Below are positions 27,489 through 36,167 of a DNA stretch of 64,000 nucleotides, piece by piece. Source of the stretch: Aquabacterium soli (GTDB lineage: Bacteria > Pseudomonadota > Gammaproteobacteria > Burkholderiales > Burkholderiaceae_C); contig NZ_RSED01000007.1 of the NCBI RefSeq assembly GCF_003933735.1, positions 186,001 through 250,000 on the forward strand. Direction: 5' to 3'. Position numbers and translations under genes: made by a program. The notes beneath the pieces are model-generated. The model did no database searches and was not told where the DNA came from. It worked only from the letters and a program-made list of their open reading frames with translations. Numbering within the stretch: position 1 is the stretch's first letter; each line of letters opens with the position of its first letter.

Positions 27489-28920
27489 GAGGCAGTTCTA
27501 TCCTGAAATGGGCGCCCCCTTCGCGGGGCATCAAGCGCACAGAGCCGCCGTGCGCACGCACGTAGTCGTGCACGATGGACAGGCCGATGCCGCTGCCATG
27601 GCGTGCGCCTGCAGGCTGGTGGCGGCCCTGGTAGAAGGGGTCGAAGATGTGCTCGGCGTCTTCGGCGGCAACGCCCGGGCCTTCGTCGATGCAATCGATC
27701 GCGAGCCGGCCCTTGCCGTCGGTCACCACGAAGCGGATGGGGCTGCCGGCCGGGCTGAAGCGCACGGCATTGGACAGCAGGTTGCCCAGGGCAACCGACA
27801 GCTTGTCGGCGTCCAGCTCGGCACGGCCTGTGGCGCCCGAGACGGACACGCTGAGGTTCTTGGCCTGCCATTGCAGGCGCTGGGTCTCGGCGATGCGCAG
27901 CAGCAGGGCTTTCACATCCACCGGCTGGCAGCGCAGGCGCTGGGCCTCGAAGGCGGTGGCGTGGTAGCGCAGCAGGTCTTCGATCTGGCCTTGTAGCGAG
28001 GCGGTGCTGTCGCGCAGGATGCGGGCGATCTCGGCCTGGTCGGGGGTGAGCTCGCCAGCCACCCCATCCTGCAGCAAGGCCACGCCTTCGCGGATCGAGG
28101 CCAGCGGCGTCTTCAGCTCGTGCGAGATGTGCCGCACGAAGCGGGTCTTGTCGGATTCCAGCGCGGCCAGGCGCTGGCGCAGCCAGTCGAGCTGGCGGCC
28201 CAGGCGCTGCAGGTCGACCGGGCCGCGCACGGTGATGGGTTGGTCGAACTGGTTGGCGCCCAGCCGGTTGATGGCCGCCCCGATGCGCCGCATGGGCCGC
28301 GACAGCCACCAGCCGAAGCCGAACGCGAAACCGGCGGCCACCACCAGCGCGCCGATCACCAGGCCGCTGATCAACTGGCGCTGGCGTTCCAGATCGGCCA
28401 GCAACGCGTCATTGCGGCGGTCCACCTCTTTCTGGCTGCGTTCCGCCAGGGCTTCGTTGGCCGCATGCAGACGGCTGAAGATGGGCGTGAGCAGCGGCAG
28501 TGCGGCCTGGCGCGGCGTGGCATTGAGGATGTCCCAGGCACCTTCGGCCTGCACGGCCCATTCATGGAAGGTCTGCGCCTCGGCGGGCATCGTGGAGACG
28601 ATCACGTCCTGCGTGGCGCGGGCCTCCTGCCAGGCCGCCTGGTAGCGATCACGCAAGGTGTCATCGTCGAGCACCAGGAACTGCCGCGCGCTGCGCTCCA
28701 TTGCCACGGTGCGTTCGGCCAGGCGTTGGGCACTCTCGGTCAGCCGGACCGCGTTGTGGGACACGGCGCGGCTCTGCTTGGCCACGTGCTCCAGCGTCAA
28801 CAGGGCCTGCACAGCCGCGCCCCCCAGCAAGGCGGCGATCACCAGGAACGCAGCCAGCAGGGATTGGCGGAAGGACAGGCCCCGGAGCCGGCGCAGGGCC
28901 GGGAGCGGCTGGGTGTGCAT
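27469..28920 (-). CDS. glrK: Sensor histidine kinase (GlrK/QseE type)
   Basis: 483 residues. It has an N-terminal membrane helix (LLAAFLVIAALLGGAAVQALL), a helical periplasmic sensor (about 40-180), a second helix (LISGLVIGALVVAAGFAFGF) and a HAMP region. The H box is HISHELKTPLASIREG, followed by NLLSNAVRFSP, CIDEGPGV and GSGIGLSIVHDYV. It should phosphorylate the GlrR-type regulator encoded two genes downstream. ATG at 28920 chosen; upstream in-frame residues look non-coding. Confidence 0.93.
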   Translation of the reverse strand: MHTQPLPALRRLRGLSFRQSLLAAFLVIAALLGGAAVQALLTLEHVAKQSRAVSHNAVRLTESAQRLAERTVAMERSARQFLVLDDDTLRDRYQAAWQEARATQDVIVSTMPAEAQTFHEWAVQAEGAWDILNATPRQAALPLLTPIFSRLHAANEALAERSQKEVDRRNDALLADLERQRQLISGLVIGALVVAAGFAFGFGWWLSRPMRRIGAAINRLGANQFDQPITVRGPVDLQRLGRQLDWLRQRLAALESDKTRFVRHISHELKTPLASIREGVALLQDGVAGELTPDQAEIARILRDSTASLQGQIEDLLRYHATAFEAQRLRCQPVDVKALLLRIAETQRLQWQAKNLSVSVSGATGRAELDADKLSVALGNLLSNAVRFSPAGSPIRFVVTDGKGRLAIDCIDEGPGVAAEDAEHIFDPFYQGRHQPAGARHGSGIGLSIVHDYVRAHGGSVRLMPREGGAHFRIELPHEQAAA

Positions 28921-29016
28921 GGATGGTGTGAAACGAGAATGGTTGCTTGTCAGTGTGACGGCAAGCTTAGAGGAGGGGGCTATCCCTGCGATGCCCCGGG
29001 GTGGCCTGACACCGGG

Positions 29017-29044
29017 TTGATTCACATTTGTTTCGTGTTAAAAA
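29017..29044 (+). promoter_or_regulatory. Candidate sigma-70 promoter upstream of the sugar-nucleotide dehydratase
   Basis: TTGATT (29017-29022), a 16-bp spacer and TAAAAA (29039-29044) lie in an AT-rich patch within the 253-bp divergent region between glrK and the dehydratase. No other strong signal was seen there. The distance to the ATG at 29174 is about 130 bp. Confidence 0.35.
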
Positions 29045-29173
29045 TATTTGTTACAGGATTCAAGCTTGGCGAAGCGGTTGCGTGGTCTCTCGCCTAGGGA
29101 CAAGCGGCTGCAGGCCGGCTGGCACAATAAAGGGTTGCCCTGTCCGAACCTTCCAACCCTGCTTGATCACGCC

Positions 29174-31036
29174 ATGCTCTGGAGCCGAATCGACCGCCTG
29201 CTGGACCGCCTGCGTCCGCGCCGCCAACCAGCGGTCCTCGTGGTCGATGCACTGCTGATCGCGCTGGCCTGGCATGCCACCTACCTGTTCCGTATGGGGG
29301 TGGAGCGTTGGCTGCATGAGCCGCCTCACTATGACGGGGCTGTGCTGCTGGGCGTGGTGCTCATCTACAGCCTGTGGTCCTGGGCACTGGACGTGCCCAA
29401 GGCGGCCTGGCGTTATGTCAGTTTCAACGAGGTGGCGCGCCTGGGCTGGATGTGCCTGGGCGCTGGCCTGGTGTCGGCCGTGCTGGTGCTGATGGCGCAA
29501 CTGGTGGAGGTGCCGCGGGCCGTGCTGGCGCTGCACCCCTTGATCGCCCTGATGACCCTGACCCTGGCGCGCATGCTGCTGCGCATGGCGCATGAGCATG
29601 CACGGGCCCGCCGCACCGGCACGAACGACAGCGGCCAGCGCGCGTTGGTGCTGGGCGCGGGGGCCGCAGCCAAACTGCTGATCGCCGGCATCCAGCACCG
29701 TGGTTGGACGGTGGTGGGCCTGCTCGATGATGACCCGCGCAAGCATGGCGCCCGCGTGGCCGGCGTCTCGGTGTGGGGCGGGCTCGATCTGCTGTCGCAG
29801 GCCGACACGCTGCAGGGCATCTCGCACCTGATCCTGGCCATGCCGTCGGCCTCTGGCGCCCAGCGCAAGCGTGCGCTCGACCTGGCCGTGGCCGCCGGCC
29901 TGCCCGTGGTGACGGTGCCCAGTGCGGCCGAGCTGCGCGAGGGCCGCTCGCGCATCGACCGTGTACGCGACATCGAGCCCGACGACCTGCTGGGCCGTGA
30001 ATCCGTCAAGCTGGACGAATCGGGCGTGTCTTCGCTGATCAGCGGCCAGACGGTGCTGGTCACGGGCGCTGGCGGCTCGATCGGCTCCGAGCTGTGCCGC
30101 CAGATCGCCCGCTACGGCCCATCTCGCATCGTGCTGTTCGAGCTCAGCGAGTTCGCCCTTTACCAGGTCGAGCAGGACCTGGGCGAGCGTTTCCCGCGCC
30201 TGCCCCTGGTGCGCCTGGTGGGCGATGTGAAGGACCTGGACGCGCTGCGCCGTGTGATGGGCCAGCACCGCCCGCACATCGTCTTCCATGCGGCGGCCTA
30301 CAAGCACGTGCCGCTGATGGAAGACGAGAACGCCTGGATCGCTGTGCGCAACAACACGCTGGGCACCTTCCTGGCGGCCCAGGCCGCAGCCGAACAGGGC
30401 GTGCAGCGCTTCGTGCTGATCTCCACCGACAAGGCCGTGAACCCCACCAACGTGATGGGCGCCACCAAGCGCGCCGCCGAAATGGTGGTGTCGCACTGGG
30501 CACAGCAGGCGCCGGGCACGCGCTTCATGGCCGTGCGCTTCGGCAATGTGCTGGGCTCCAGCGGCAGCGTGATCCCCAAGTTCAAGGAGCAGATCGCCAA
30601 AGGCGGGCCGGTCACGGTGACGCACCCCGAGATCACGCGCTACTTCATGACCATCCCCGAGGCGGCGCAGCTGGTGCTGCAGGCCGCGGCCCTGGCTGAA
30701 TCGGGCCAGGTCTTCGTGATGGACATGGGCCAGGCGGTGAAGATCGCTGATCTGGCGCGCGAGCTGATCAAGCTGTCGGGCCACACCGAGGCCGAGATCC
30801 CCATCGTGTTCAGCGGCCTGCGCCCCGGCGAGAAGCTCTATGAAGAGCTGCTGGCCGATGACGACACCACGCTGCCCACACCGCACCCGCGGCTGCGCCT
30901 GGCGCAGCTCAAGGAGGCCTTGTCGGACGACTGGATCGAACGCATGCAGGCACTGGCGACCGAAGGCCAGGGCCTGCAGGCCGGCGAGGTGCGCTCCCGC
31001 CTGCACGCGCTGGTGCCCGAGTACGCGCCGCGCTGA
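29174..31036 (+). CDS. WbpM/CapD-type UDP-sugar 4,6-dehydratase, membrane-bound
   Basis: 620 residues, the long form. Four hydrophobic helices occupy about residues 20-140, then a first Rossmann-like domain (LVLGAGAAAKLLIAGI) and the catalytic SDR domain starting TVLVTGAGGSIGSELCRQI near residue 290. The catalytic region reads ISTDKAVNPTNVMGATKR, in which the usual YxxxK tyrosine is Met, as in WbpM. Expected to convert UDP-GlcNAc to UDP-4-keto-6-deoxy-hexose, the substrate type used by the aminotransferase at 22243. ATG at 29174 precedes MLWSRIDRLLDRL; the longer frame lacks conserved residues. Confidence 0.9.
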   Translation: MLWSRIDRLLDRLRPRRQPAVLVVDALLIALAWHATYLFRMGVERWLHEPPHYDGAVLLGVVLIYSLWSWALDVPKAAWRYVSFNEVARLGWMCLGAGLVSAVLVLMAQLVEVPRAVLALHPLIALMTLTLARMLLRMAHEHARARRTGTNDSGQRALVLGAGAAAKLLIAGIQHRGWTVVGLLDDDPRKHGARVAGVSVWGGLDLLSQADTLQGISHLILAMPSASGAQRKRALDLAVAAGLPVVTVPSAAELREGRSRIDRVRDIEPDDLLGRESVKLDESGVSSLISGQTVLVTGAGGSIGSELCRQIARYGPSRIVLFELSEFALYQVEQDLGERFPRLPLVRLVGDVKDLDALRRVMGQHRPHIVFHAAAYKHVPLMEDENAWIAVRNNTLGTFLAAQAAAEQGVQRFVLISTDKAVNPTNVMGATKRAAEMVVSHWAQQAPGTRFMAVRFGNVLGSSGSVIPKFKEQIAKGGPVTVTHPEITRYFMTIPEAAQLVLQAAALAESGQVFVMDMGQAVKIADLARELIKLSGHTEAEIPIVFSGLRPGEKLYEELLADDDTTLPTPHPRLRLAQLKEALSDDWIERMQALATEGQGLQAGEVRSRLHALVPEYAPR

Positions 31037-31063
31037 GCTGTTTTGGGTTGAGCGGGTGCAGGC

Positions 31064-31954
31064 CTAGACCGACACCAGCACGTCGACCTCGGTGCTGCCC
31101 AGCACGCGCCGGGTCACGCTGCCCAGGAACAGCCGCTGCAGCATGCCATCGGCATGCTTGCCCATCACGATCAGATCGGCATTGAATGCCTGCACCTGTT
31201 GGAGGATGCGGGCCGCAGCATTGCCATGTTGCACCACGGTGAGGGTGGCGTCCGTCGGCAGGCCGGCAGAGCTGAGCAGTTCGTTCAGCTGCTGCTCGGC
31301 CTGCGTGTGCGCTGCGACTTGGTATTGGTCAATCTCGGCCAGGCTGACACCCGCATAGCGCAGGCTGCCTTCAAAAGGCAAGTCGAAGGCATGCAGCAGG
31401 CACAGCCGGGCGCCGGGTGCGATGGCGCGGGCCAGGTCGATGGTGCGCAGGGAGGCGGACGACAGGTCCACGGGGACCAGCACGCTGCGGTAGGCCTCGC
31501 TGGGTGCCTGCCGGACCACCAGCATGGGACGCGTGGCGCTGCCGAGCAGGCGTTCTGCGGTCGAGCCCAGCACCAGGTGGCGCAGCAGGCTGTCCCCGTG
31601 GCTGCCCAGTACCACCAGGCTGCTCTGGTGGGCATCGGCCTCGGCCTGCAGGGTGGGCAGCAAATCACCGACCGTGGTTTTCACTCCGGCCTGCACCCCT
31701 TGCTCTTGCGACAGCAGATCGGCCAGTTCCTGCAGCCGGGCCTGCGCGCTGTCCAGCAGTCGCTGGTCCAGGTCGGCGGGCAGCGAGCCGGCGCTCGCCA
31801 GTTGCTGCAGCCTGGCCATGGGAGCCTGTTGCGCCACGTGGACCAGGTCCAGGCGGGCGCCGTTCTGGCGGGCCAGCAGGGCCGCCCTTTGCGCGGCGTG
31901 CAGTGCCGGGGGCGACAGGTCGGTCGCGGCGAGGATGTGGGTCAAGGAGGCCAT
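31064..31954 (-). CDS. Universal stress protein with two Usp domains
   Basis: 296 residues, twice the single-domain length. Domain 1 (about 5-145) ends with GSHGDSLLRHLVLGSTAERL and domain 2 (about 150-296) with GKHADGMLQRLFLGSVTRRV. Both resemble the G-2x-G-9x-G-S/T nucleotide-binding signature; domain 2 has Ala in place of the second Gly. Such proteins bind ATP and respond to stress or starvation; no specific role can be read here. It converges with the dehydratase (27 bp gap) and lies 31 bp after the hybrid kinase on the same strand, so the two may be co-transcribed. Confidence 0.92.
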   Translation of the reverse strand: MASLTHILAATDLSPPALHAAQRAALLARQNGARLDLVHVAQQAPMARLQQLASAGSLPADLDQRLLDSAQARLQELADLLSQEQGVQAGVKTTVGDLLPTLQAEADAHQSSLVVLGSHGDSLLRHLVLGSTAERLLGSATRPMLVVRQAPSEAYRSVLVPVDLSSASLRTIDLARAIAPGARLCLLHAFDLPFEGSLRYAGVSLAEIDQYQVAAHTQAEQQLNELLSSAGLPTDATLTVVQHGNAAARILQQVQAFNADLIVMGKHADGMLQRLFLGSVTRRVLGSTEVDVLVSV

Positions 31955-31985
31955 TGACAGCAAGGCGCCTCAAAAGTACATCGGA

Positions 31986-34817
31986 TCAGACGCTGCCGCC
32001 GCGTCCGCTCCGGCTAGTGGGAGGCGGCAGTTTCAGCATGTCGTCCACCATGTCCAGCAGTGCCGTGATCTGCAGAGGCTTGGTCAGGTAGGCCGCAGCG
32101 CCTGCCTTCAGGGCATTGTCGATCTGTTCGGGCAGCGCATCCGCCGAAATCATCACCACCGGGATGTGCTGGGTTTCAGGGTTGGCCTTGGCCAGTTTCA
32201 GGAAGTCCAGGCCCGAGGCATCAGGCAGGTGCACATCCAGCAGGATCAACTGCGGCAAGGGCCCGCGCAATCGATCATGCAGCGCGGCCAGGCCGGCCTC
32301 GATGGTGGCGGCGACCGTCAGCTTGATCCAGGTGCGGCTGGACAAGGCGGCTTGCACCACGGCCGTGTTGGCATGGTTGTCTTCCACGTAGAGCACGTGG
32401 CGCGTGTCGCGGGCCGCGTCGTCGGCGTCCATGGCGGGCTCATGGCGGGGCGGGGCGGGAGGCGCCGCCGGCGGCTCAGAGGCCAGCTGCGTGGCCGGCA
32501 GCGACAGCGTGAAGGTCGAGCCCGAGCCTTCGCGGCTGCTGGCCTCCAGCTGGCCATTCATCAGCAGGGCCAGGTGGCGGCTGATCACCAGACCGATGCC
32601 GGTGCCATCGGGGGTGTTTTTCTCGCGGCCCAGCCGGTTGAAGGGCTGGAAAAGCTGGGCCAGCTGGGCTTCGGTCATGCCCAGGCCGGTGTCGGTCACC
32701 ACGATGTTGACGGTGGGCGGCTCCGAACTCTTGTGGCGCAGCAGCGCGGCCTGCACGTGCACGCTGCCCCCGGGCCGGTTGTACTTCACGGCGTTGCTCA
32801 GCAGGTTGGTGAGCACCTGCTTGAGCCGGGTCTCGTCGGCCAGCACGCCCCATCCCGCCGGCAATGTGCCATCGATGGTCAGGGAAACCTGCTTCTGGCG
32901 CGCCAGATCGTCCACCAACTGGCGCGTGGCATCCAGCAGCGGTGGCAGGGGCAGGCGCACGGCGGTCAGCTTGAGGGTGCCGGCGTCGATGCGGGACAGG
33001 TCCAGCACGTCGTCGATCATGTCCAGCAGGTGCCAGCCCGCCTGCTGGATCTGCTGCAGGCGGTGGTTCTGGGCGTCGCTCAGGGGGGGGCGACGGTCCA
33101 GGCCCATGACCTGCGCAACGCCCAGGATGGCGTTGAGCGGGGCGCGCAGCTCATGGCTCATGCGCGAAAGGAAATCGCTCTTGGCCTGGTTGGCCGATTC
33201 CGCGGCGGCACGCTGCAGCCGCGCATCGTCGATGGCCGCGGTCATGCGTTCGGCATGGCCGGTGACCATCAGCAGCAAGGTGCCCAGGGCGGCGGCAAAG
33301 CCCACGCCGCCGATCGCAAACAGCCAGGCTGTGGCCCGCCCTCCCACCGAGGGCACAGGCCCCACGGCCCACATGTGCAGGGACCATTCCCGCTGCGCGA
33401 AGGACAGGGGCACTACCACCGAGTGCGGTGAAGGCGTCTTGGCGTTGCGCCCGCAACCCGACGTGCCGCCCAGGAAGAGGGGCTCGCCCTTGGATTCGCT
33501 GCGGTCGAGCAGGCAGGCCTGCATGAAAGGCGGCATGTCCTTGAGCACGGCCACCAGCGCATCGTCGATGCGCAGCGCCAGGAACACCACGCCCATGGCG
33601 GTGGCGTTGCGGTCCGAGGCCAGCACCGTGGGGCTGCGGTAGACCGCCCGGTAGATCACCACACCGAGCTGGTTGCCCTTTTCCTGTGTCAGCCGCATGC
33701 CCGGGGAGGCTGCAGGCTGGTTGCTCAGGATGGCTTGCTGGTAGGTCTGGCGTGCCAGCGGCACGGAGAGGATGTTCAGGCCCAGCGCAGCCTCGTTGCC
33801 GTCAAGTGGTTCGATGAAGCGGATCGCGGCCAAGTCGGGGCCCTGTGCTGCCACCCGACCTGGCTGATCGAAGACGCGGTAGCCCGTCACGCCCTCCGCG
33901 CGCTGGAGCATCTCGAAAGTCTCCAAACGCCCGATCCCGAGCTTTTCCGTCCAGCCCAGCGCCTGCGTGCCCGGCAGTTGCCGCAGCCAGCTGGTGGAGG
34001 CGCGGCGGAACTCATCGCGCTCGACACTGTCGGAGGCGTCGTAGATGCCGCGCATGGATTCCAGCGCAGCCAGATAGGCGTTCAGGCGCAGGCGCATGGC
34101 ATTGCTGGTGGCCTCGGCGTGCAGGCGGAAGGCCGAGTCCTCACGCTCCTGATCCCAATCCTGGATCTGGCGGATGCCCAGCCCCAGCAGGATCGACGAG
34201 GCCAGCAGCGGCATGCCCACCACGAAACGGCGCTGGCGCCACAGCCGCTCCGGGCGGCCCCACAAGGTCAGCAGCAGCGGCGTGCCCATCAGCACGCCGA
34301 GCATGTCGCCCGCCCACCAGCTGGCCATCAGCGGCAGCCATTCCGTGTAGGGCGTGGCGCCGGTCAGCACCAGCGTGGTCGAGGTGAGCACGGGGTTGAT
34401 CACGCAGGCCAGCGGGCCGGCCAGCAGCATGAAGCGGGTGATGTCGCGCAGGTTGTCCAGCGGCAGCGGGGCGTTCTCGTCAGGGCCTTGCACCCAGCGT
34501 GCGGCCACCCAGGCCTGCAGGCCGCCGCCCAGGCCGCTGGCGGCCAGCCCCAGGAAACTGCCCCAGTGCTGCAGCGCGCTGTGGTCGGCCAGCACGCCGA
34601 TGGCGCCCACCGTCAGCGAGCCCAACCCTACCGCAACCGCTTGTGCACGCCCCCAGCACAGCACGCAGGCCAGCCCGAATCCGGCCGCCAGGTACAGCAG
34701 GGAGATGGTGTCACTGGACGTGGACAGCGCCAGGGAAACGGTACCTGCGGCAACGTAGATGAGGTAGGTCACGATCCCCCGGGACCAGCGGCCGTGGGGA
34801 GCAAATGCCTCGGGCAT
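31986..34817 (-). CDS. Hybrid sensor histidine kinase (MASE1-CHASE-kinase-receiver)
   Basis: 943 residues. An N-terminal MASE1-like block of hydrophobic helices (about 10-230) and a CHASE-type extracellular domain come first (from RLHAEATSNAMRLRLNAYLA through GRLETFEMLQRAEGVTGYRV). A further helix near 500 precedes the kinase core: MSHELRAPLNAILGVAQVM, NLLSNAVKYN, VTDTGLGM and DGTGIGLVISRHLALLM. A C-terminal receiver follows (HVLYVEDNHANTAVV, LILLDVHLPDASG, YLTKPLQ). CHASE domains bind small molecules in other bacteria; the ligand is unknown. Start ATG at 34817. Confidence 0.92.
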   Translation of the reverse strand: MPEAFAPHGRWSRGIVTYLIYVAAGTVSLALSTSSDTISLLYLAAGFGLACVLCWGRAQAVAVGLGSLTVGAIGVLADHSALQHWGSFLGLAASGLGGGLQAWVAARWVQGPDENAPLPLDNLRDITRFMLLAGPLACVINPVLTSTTLVLTGATPYTEWLPLMASWWAGDMLGVLMGTPLLLTLWGRPERLWRQRRFVVGMPLLASSILLGLGIRQIQDWDQEREDSAFRLHAEATSNAMRLRLNAYLAALESMRGIYDASDSVERDEFRRASTSWLRQLPGTQALGWTEKLGIGRLETFEMLQRAEGVTGYRVFDQPGRVAAQGPDLAAIRFIEPLDGNEAALGLNILSVPLARQTYQQAILSNQPAASPGMRLTQEKGNQLGVVIYRAVYRSPTVLASDRNATAMGVVFLALRIDDALVAVLKDMPPFMQACLLDRSESKGEPLFLGGTSGCGRNAKTPSPHSVVVPLSFAQREWSLHMWAVGPVPSVGGRATAWLFAIGGVGFAAALGTLLLMVTGHAERMTAAIDDARLQRAAAESANQAKSDFLSRMSHELRAPLNAILGVAQVMGLDRRPPLSDAQNHRLQQIQQAGWHLLDMIDDVLDLSRIDAGTLKLTAVRLPLPPLLDATRQLVDDLARQKQVSLTIDGTLPAGWGVLADETRLKQVLTNLLSNAVKYNRPGGSVHVQAALLRHKSSEPPTVNIVVTDTGLGMTEAQLAQLFQPFNRLGREKNTPDGTGIGLVISRHLALLMNGQLEASSREGSGSTFTLSLPATQLASEPPAAPPAPPRHEPAMDADDAARDTRHVLYVEDNHANTAVVQAALSSRTWIKLTVAATIEAGLAALHDRLRGPLPQLILLDVHLPDASGLDFLKLAKANPETQHIPVVMISADALPEQIDNALKAGAAAYLTKPLQITALLDMVDDMLKLPPPTSRSGRGGSV

Positions 34818-34978
34818 GGGGTGGTGTCTTGCCAAGGTGGGAGTTCGCGGAGCGTTGGCCCCAGAGTATCCGCCAGAGCACAGCCGGCACATAGGGCTTT
34901 TGCGCGTCGGTGGCCTTATTGTTGTTTGTGCCCCTAGACTTTGGGACTTCACATCCATTGAGACCCAGGAGAGACCCC

Positions 34979-35971
34979 ATGCAAGCCATGTCCCTGCGTA
35001 CCGCCTGGTGGGCGGGCAAAGCCTTGTTGGCCGTGGCCGCGCTTTGGCCCCTCATTTCCGTGCCGGCGCATGCCGAGGCGCCACAGGTCAAGACCCAGGT
35101 GCCGGGCTACTACCGCCAGGCCGTCGGCGATTTCGAGGTGACGGTGCTGCACGATGGCCAGATCAAGCTGGACACGAAGCTGCTCAAGAACTTGCGCGCC
35201 GGCGAGATCCAGAAACTGCTGGCCCTGCAGTTCCGCAACAATCCAACGCCCACCGCCGTCAACGCCTTCCTGGTCAACACCGGCCGCCAATTGGTGCTGG
35301 TGGACACCGGCGCGGCCAAGGTGTTCGGGCCCACGCTGGGGCAGGTGCTGGCCAACCTCAAGGCGGCCGGCTACGAGCCCGGACAGGTCGATGCGGTGCT
35401 GTTGACCCACCTGCACGGCGACCACGCCGGCGGCCTGCTGGGCGCCGATGGCCAGCGCGTCTTCCCCAAGGCCACGGTGTACGTGTCCCAGGCCGAGGCC
35501 AGCCACTGGCTGGCGGCCGATGCCATCGCCAAGGCGCCCGAAGCCATGAAGGGGTTCTTCAAGATCGCCCAGGACGCCACCGCCCCCTACGCCCAGGCCG
35601 GCGCACTCAAGACCTTTGCCGGCGCCACTGAAATCCTGCCCGGCATCAAGGCCCTGCCGGCCCCCGGCCACACGCCCGGCCACACCGGCTACCTGCTTGA
35701 ATCCAAAGGGCAAAGGCTGCTGATCTGGGGTGACCTGGTCCACAACGTGGCCGTGCAGATGGCCCACCCCAACGTCACCATCGAGTTCGATGCGGACCCG
35801 GCCGTGGCGGCGCGCACGCGCCAGGCGCTGTTCAAGTGGACGGCGCAAGATGCCTTGCTGGTGGCCGGCATGCACCTTCCTTTCCCGGGCCTGGGCCATG
35901 TCCGTGAAGACGGCCGAGGCCGCTACAGCTGGGTGCCCATCGATTTCGCGCTCTGGCCCGACGCACCCTGA
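34979..35971 (+). CDS. Exported metallo-beta-lactamase-fold hydrolase
   Basis: 330 residues with a signal peptide (ALLAVAALWPLISVPAHA). The metal-binding motif THLHGDHAGG is intact, followed by LPAPGHTPGHTGYLL and IWGDLVHN, the other zinc ligands. Family members include lactonases, sulfatases and beta-lactamases; the conserved motifs alone do not decide the substrate. An AGGAGA site precedes the ATG at 34979. Divergent from the hybrid kinase with 161 bp between. Confidence 0.9.
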   Translation: MQAMSLRTAWWAGKALLAVAALWPLISVPAHAEAPQVKTQVPGYYRQAVGDFEVTVLHDGQIKLDTKLLKNLRAGEIQKLLALQFRNNPTPTAVNAFLVNTGRQLVLVDTGAAKVFGPTLGQVLANLKAAGYEPGQVDAVLLTHLHGDHAGGLLGADGQRVFPKATVYVSQAEASHWLAADAIAKAPEAMKGFFKIAQDATAPYAQAGALKTFAGATEILPGIKALPAPGHTPGHTGYLLESKGQRLLIWGDLVHNVAVQMAHPNVTIEFDADPAVAARTRQALFKWTAQDALLVAGMHLPFPGLGHVREDGRGRYSWVPIDFALWPDAP

Positions 35972-36167
35972 ATCTGCGCTGGCGGCGAAGTCGTCAGCTT
36001 TGCACGACAAGCCCGCTCAAAGCGCGCCCCGTGAGACCTTCGTCGCACGATTTGACCCCGCTTTACCCTGTGATTGAACTTTGCAGCGCCCACCGCTCTC
36101 CTATACTGGGAGATCTGTGGGCGTTTGTTCTCCACAGGCATCCTTGTGCAGCACGAGGCAAGACACG

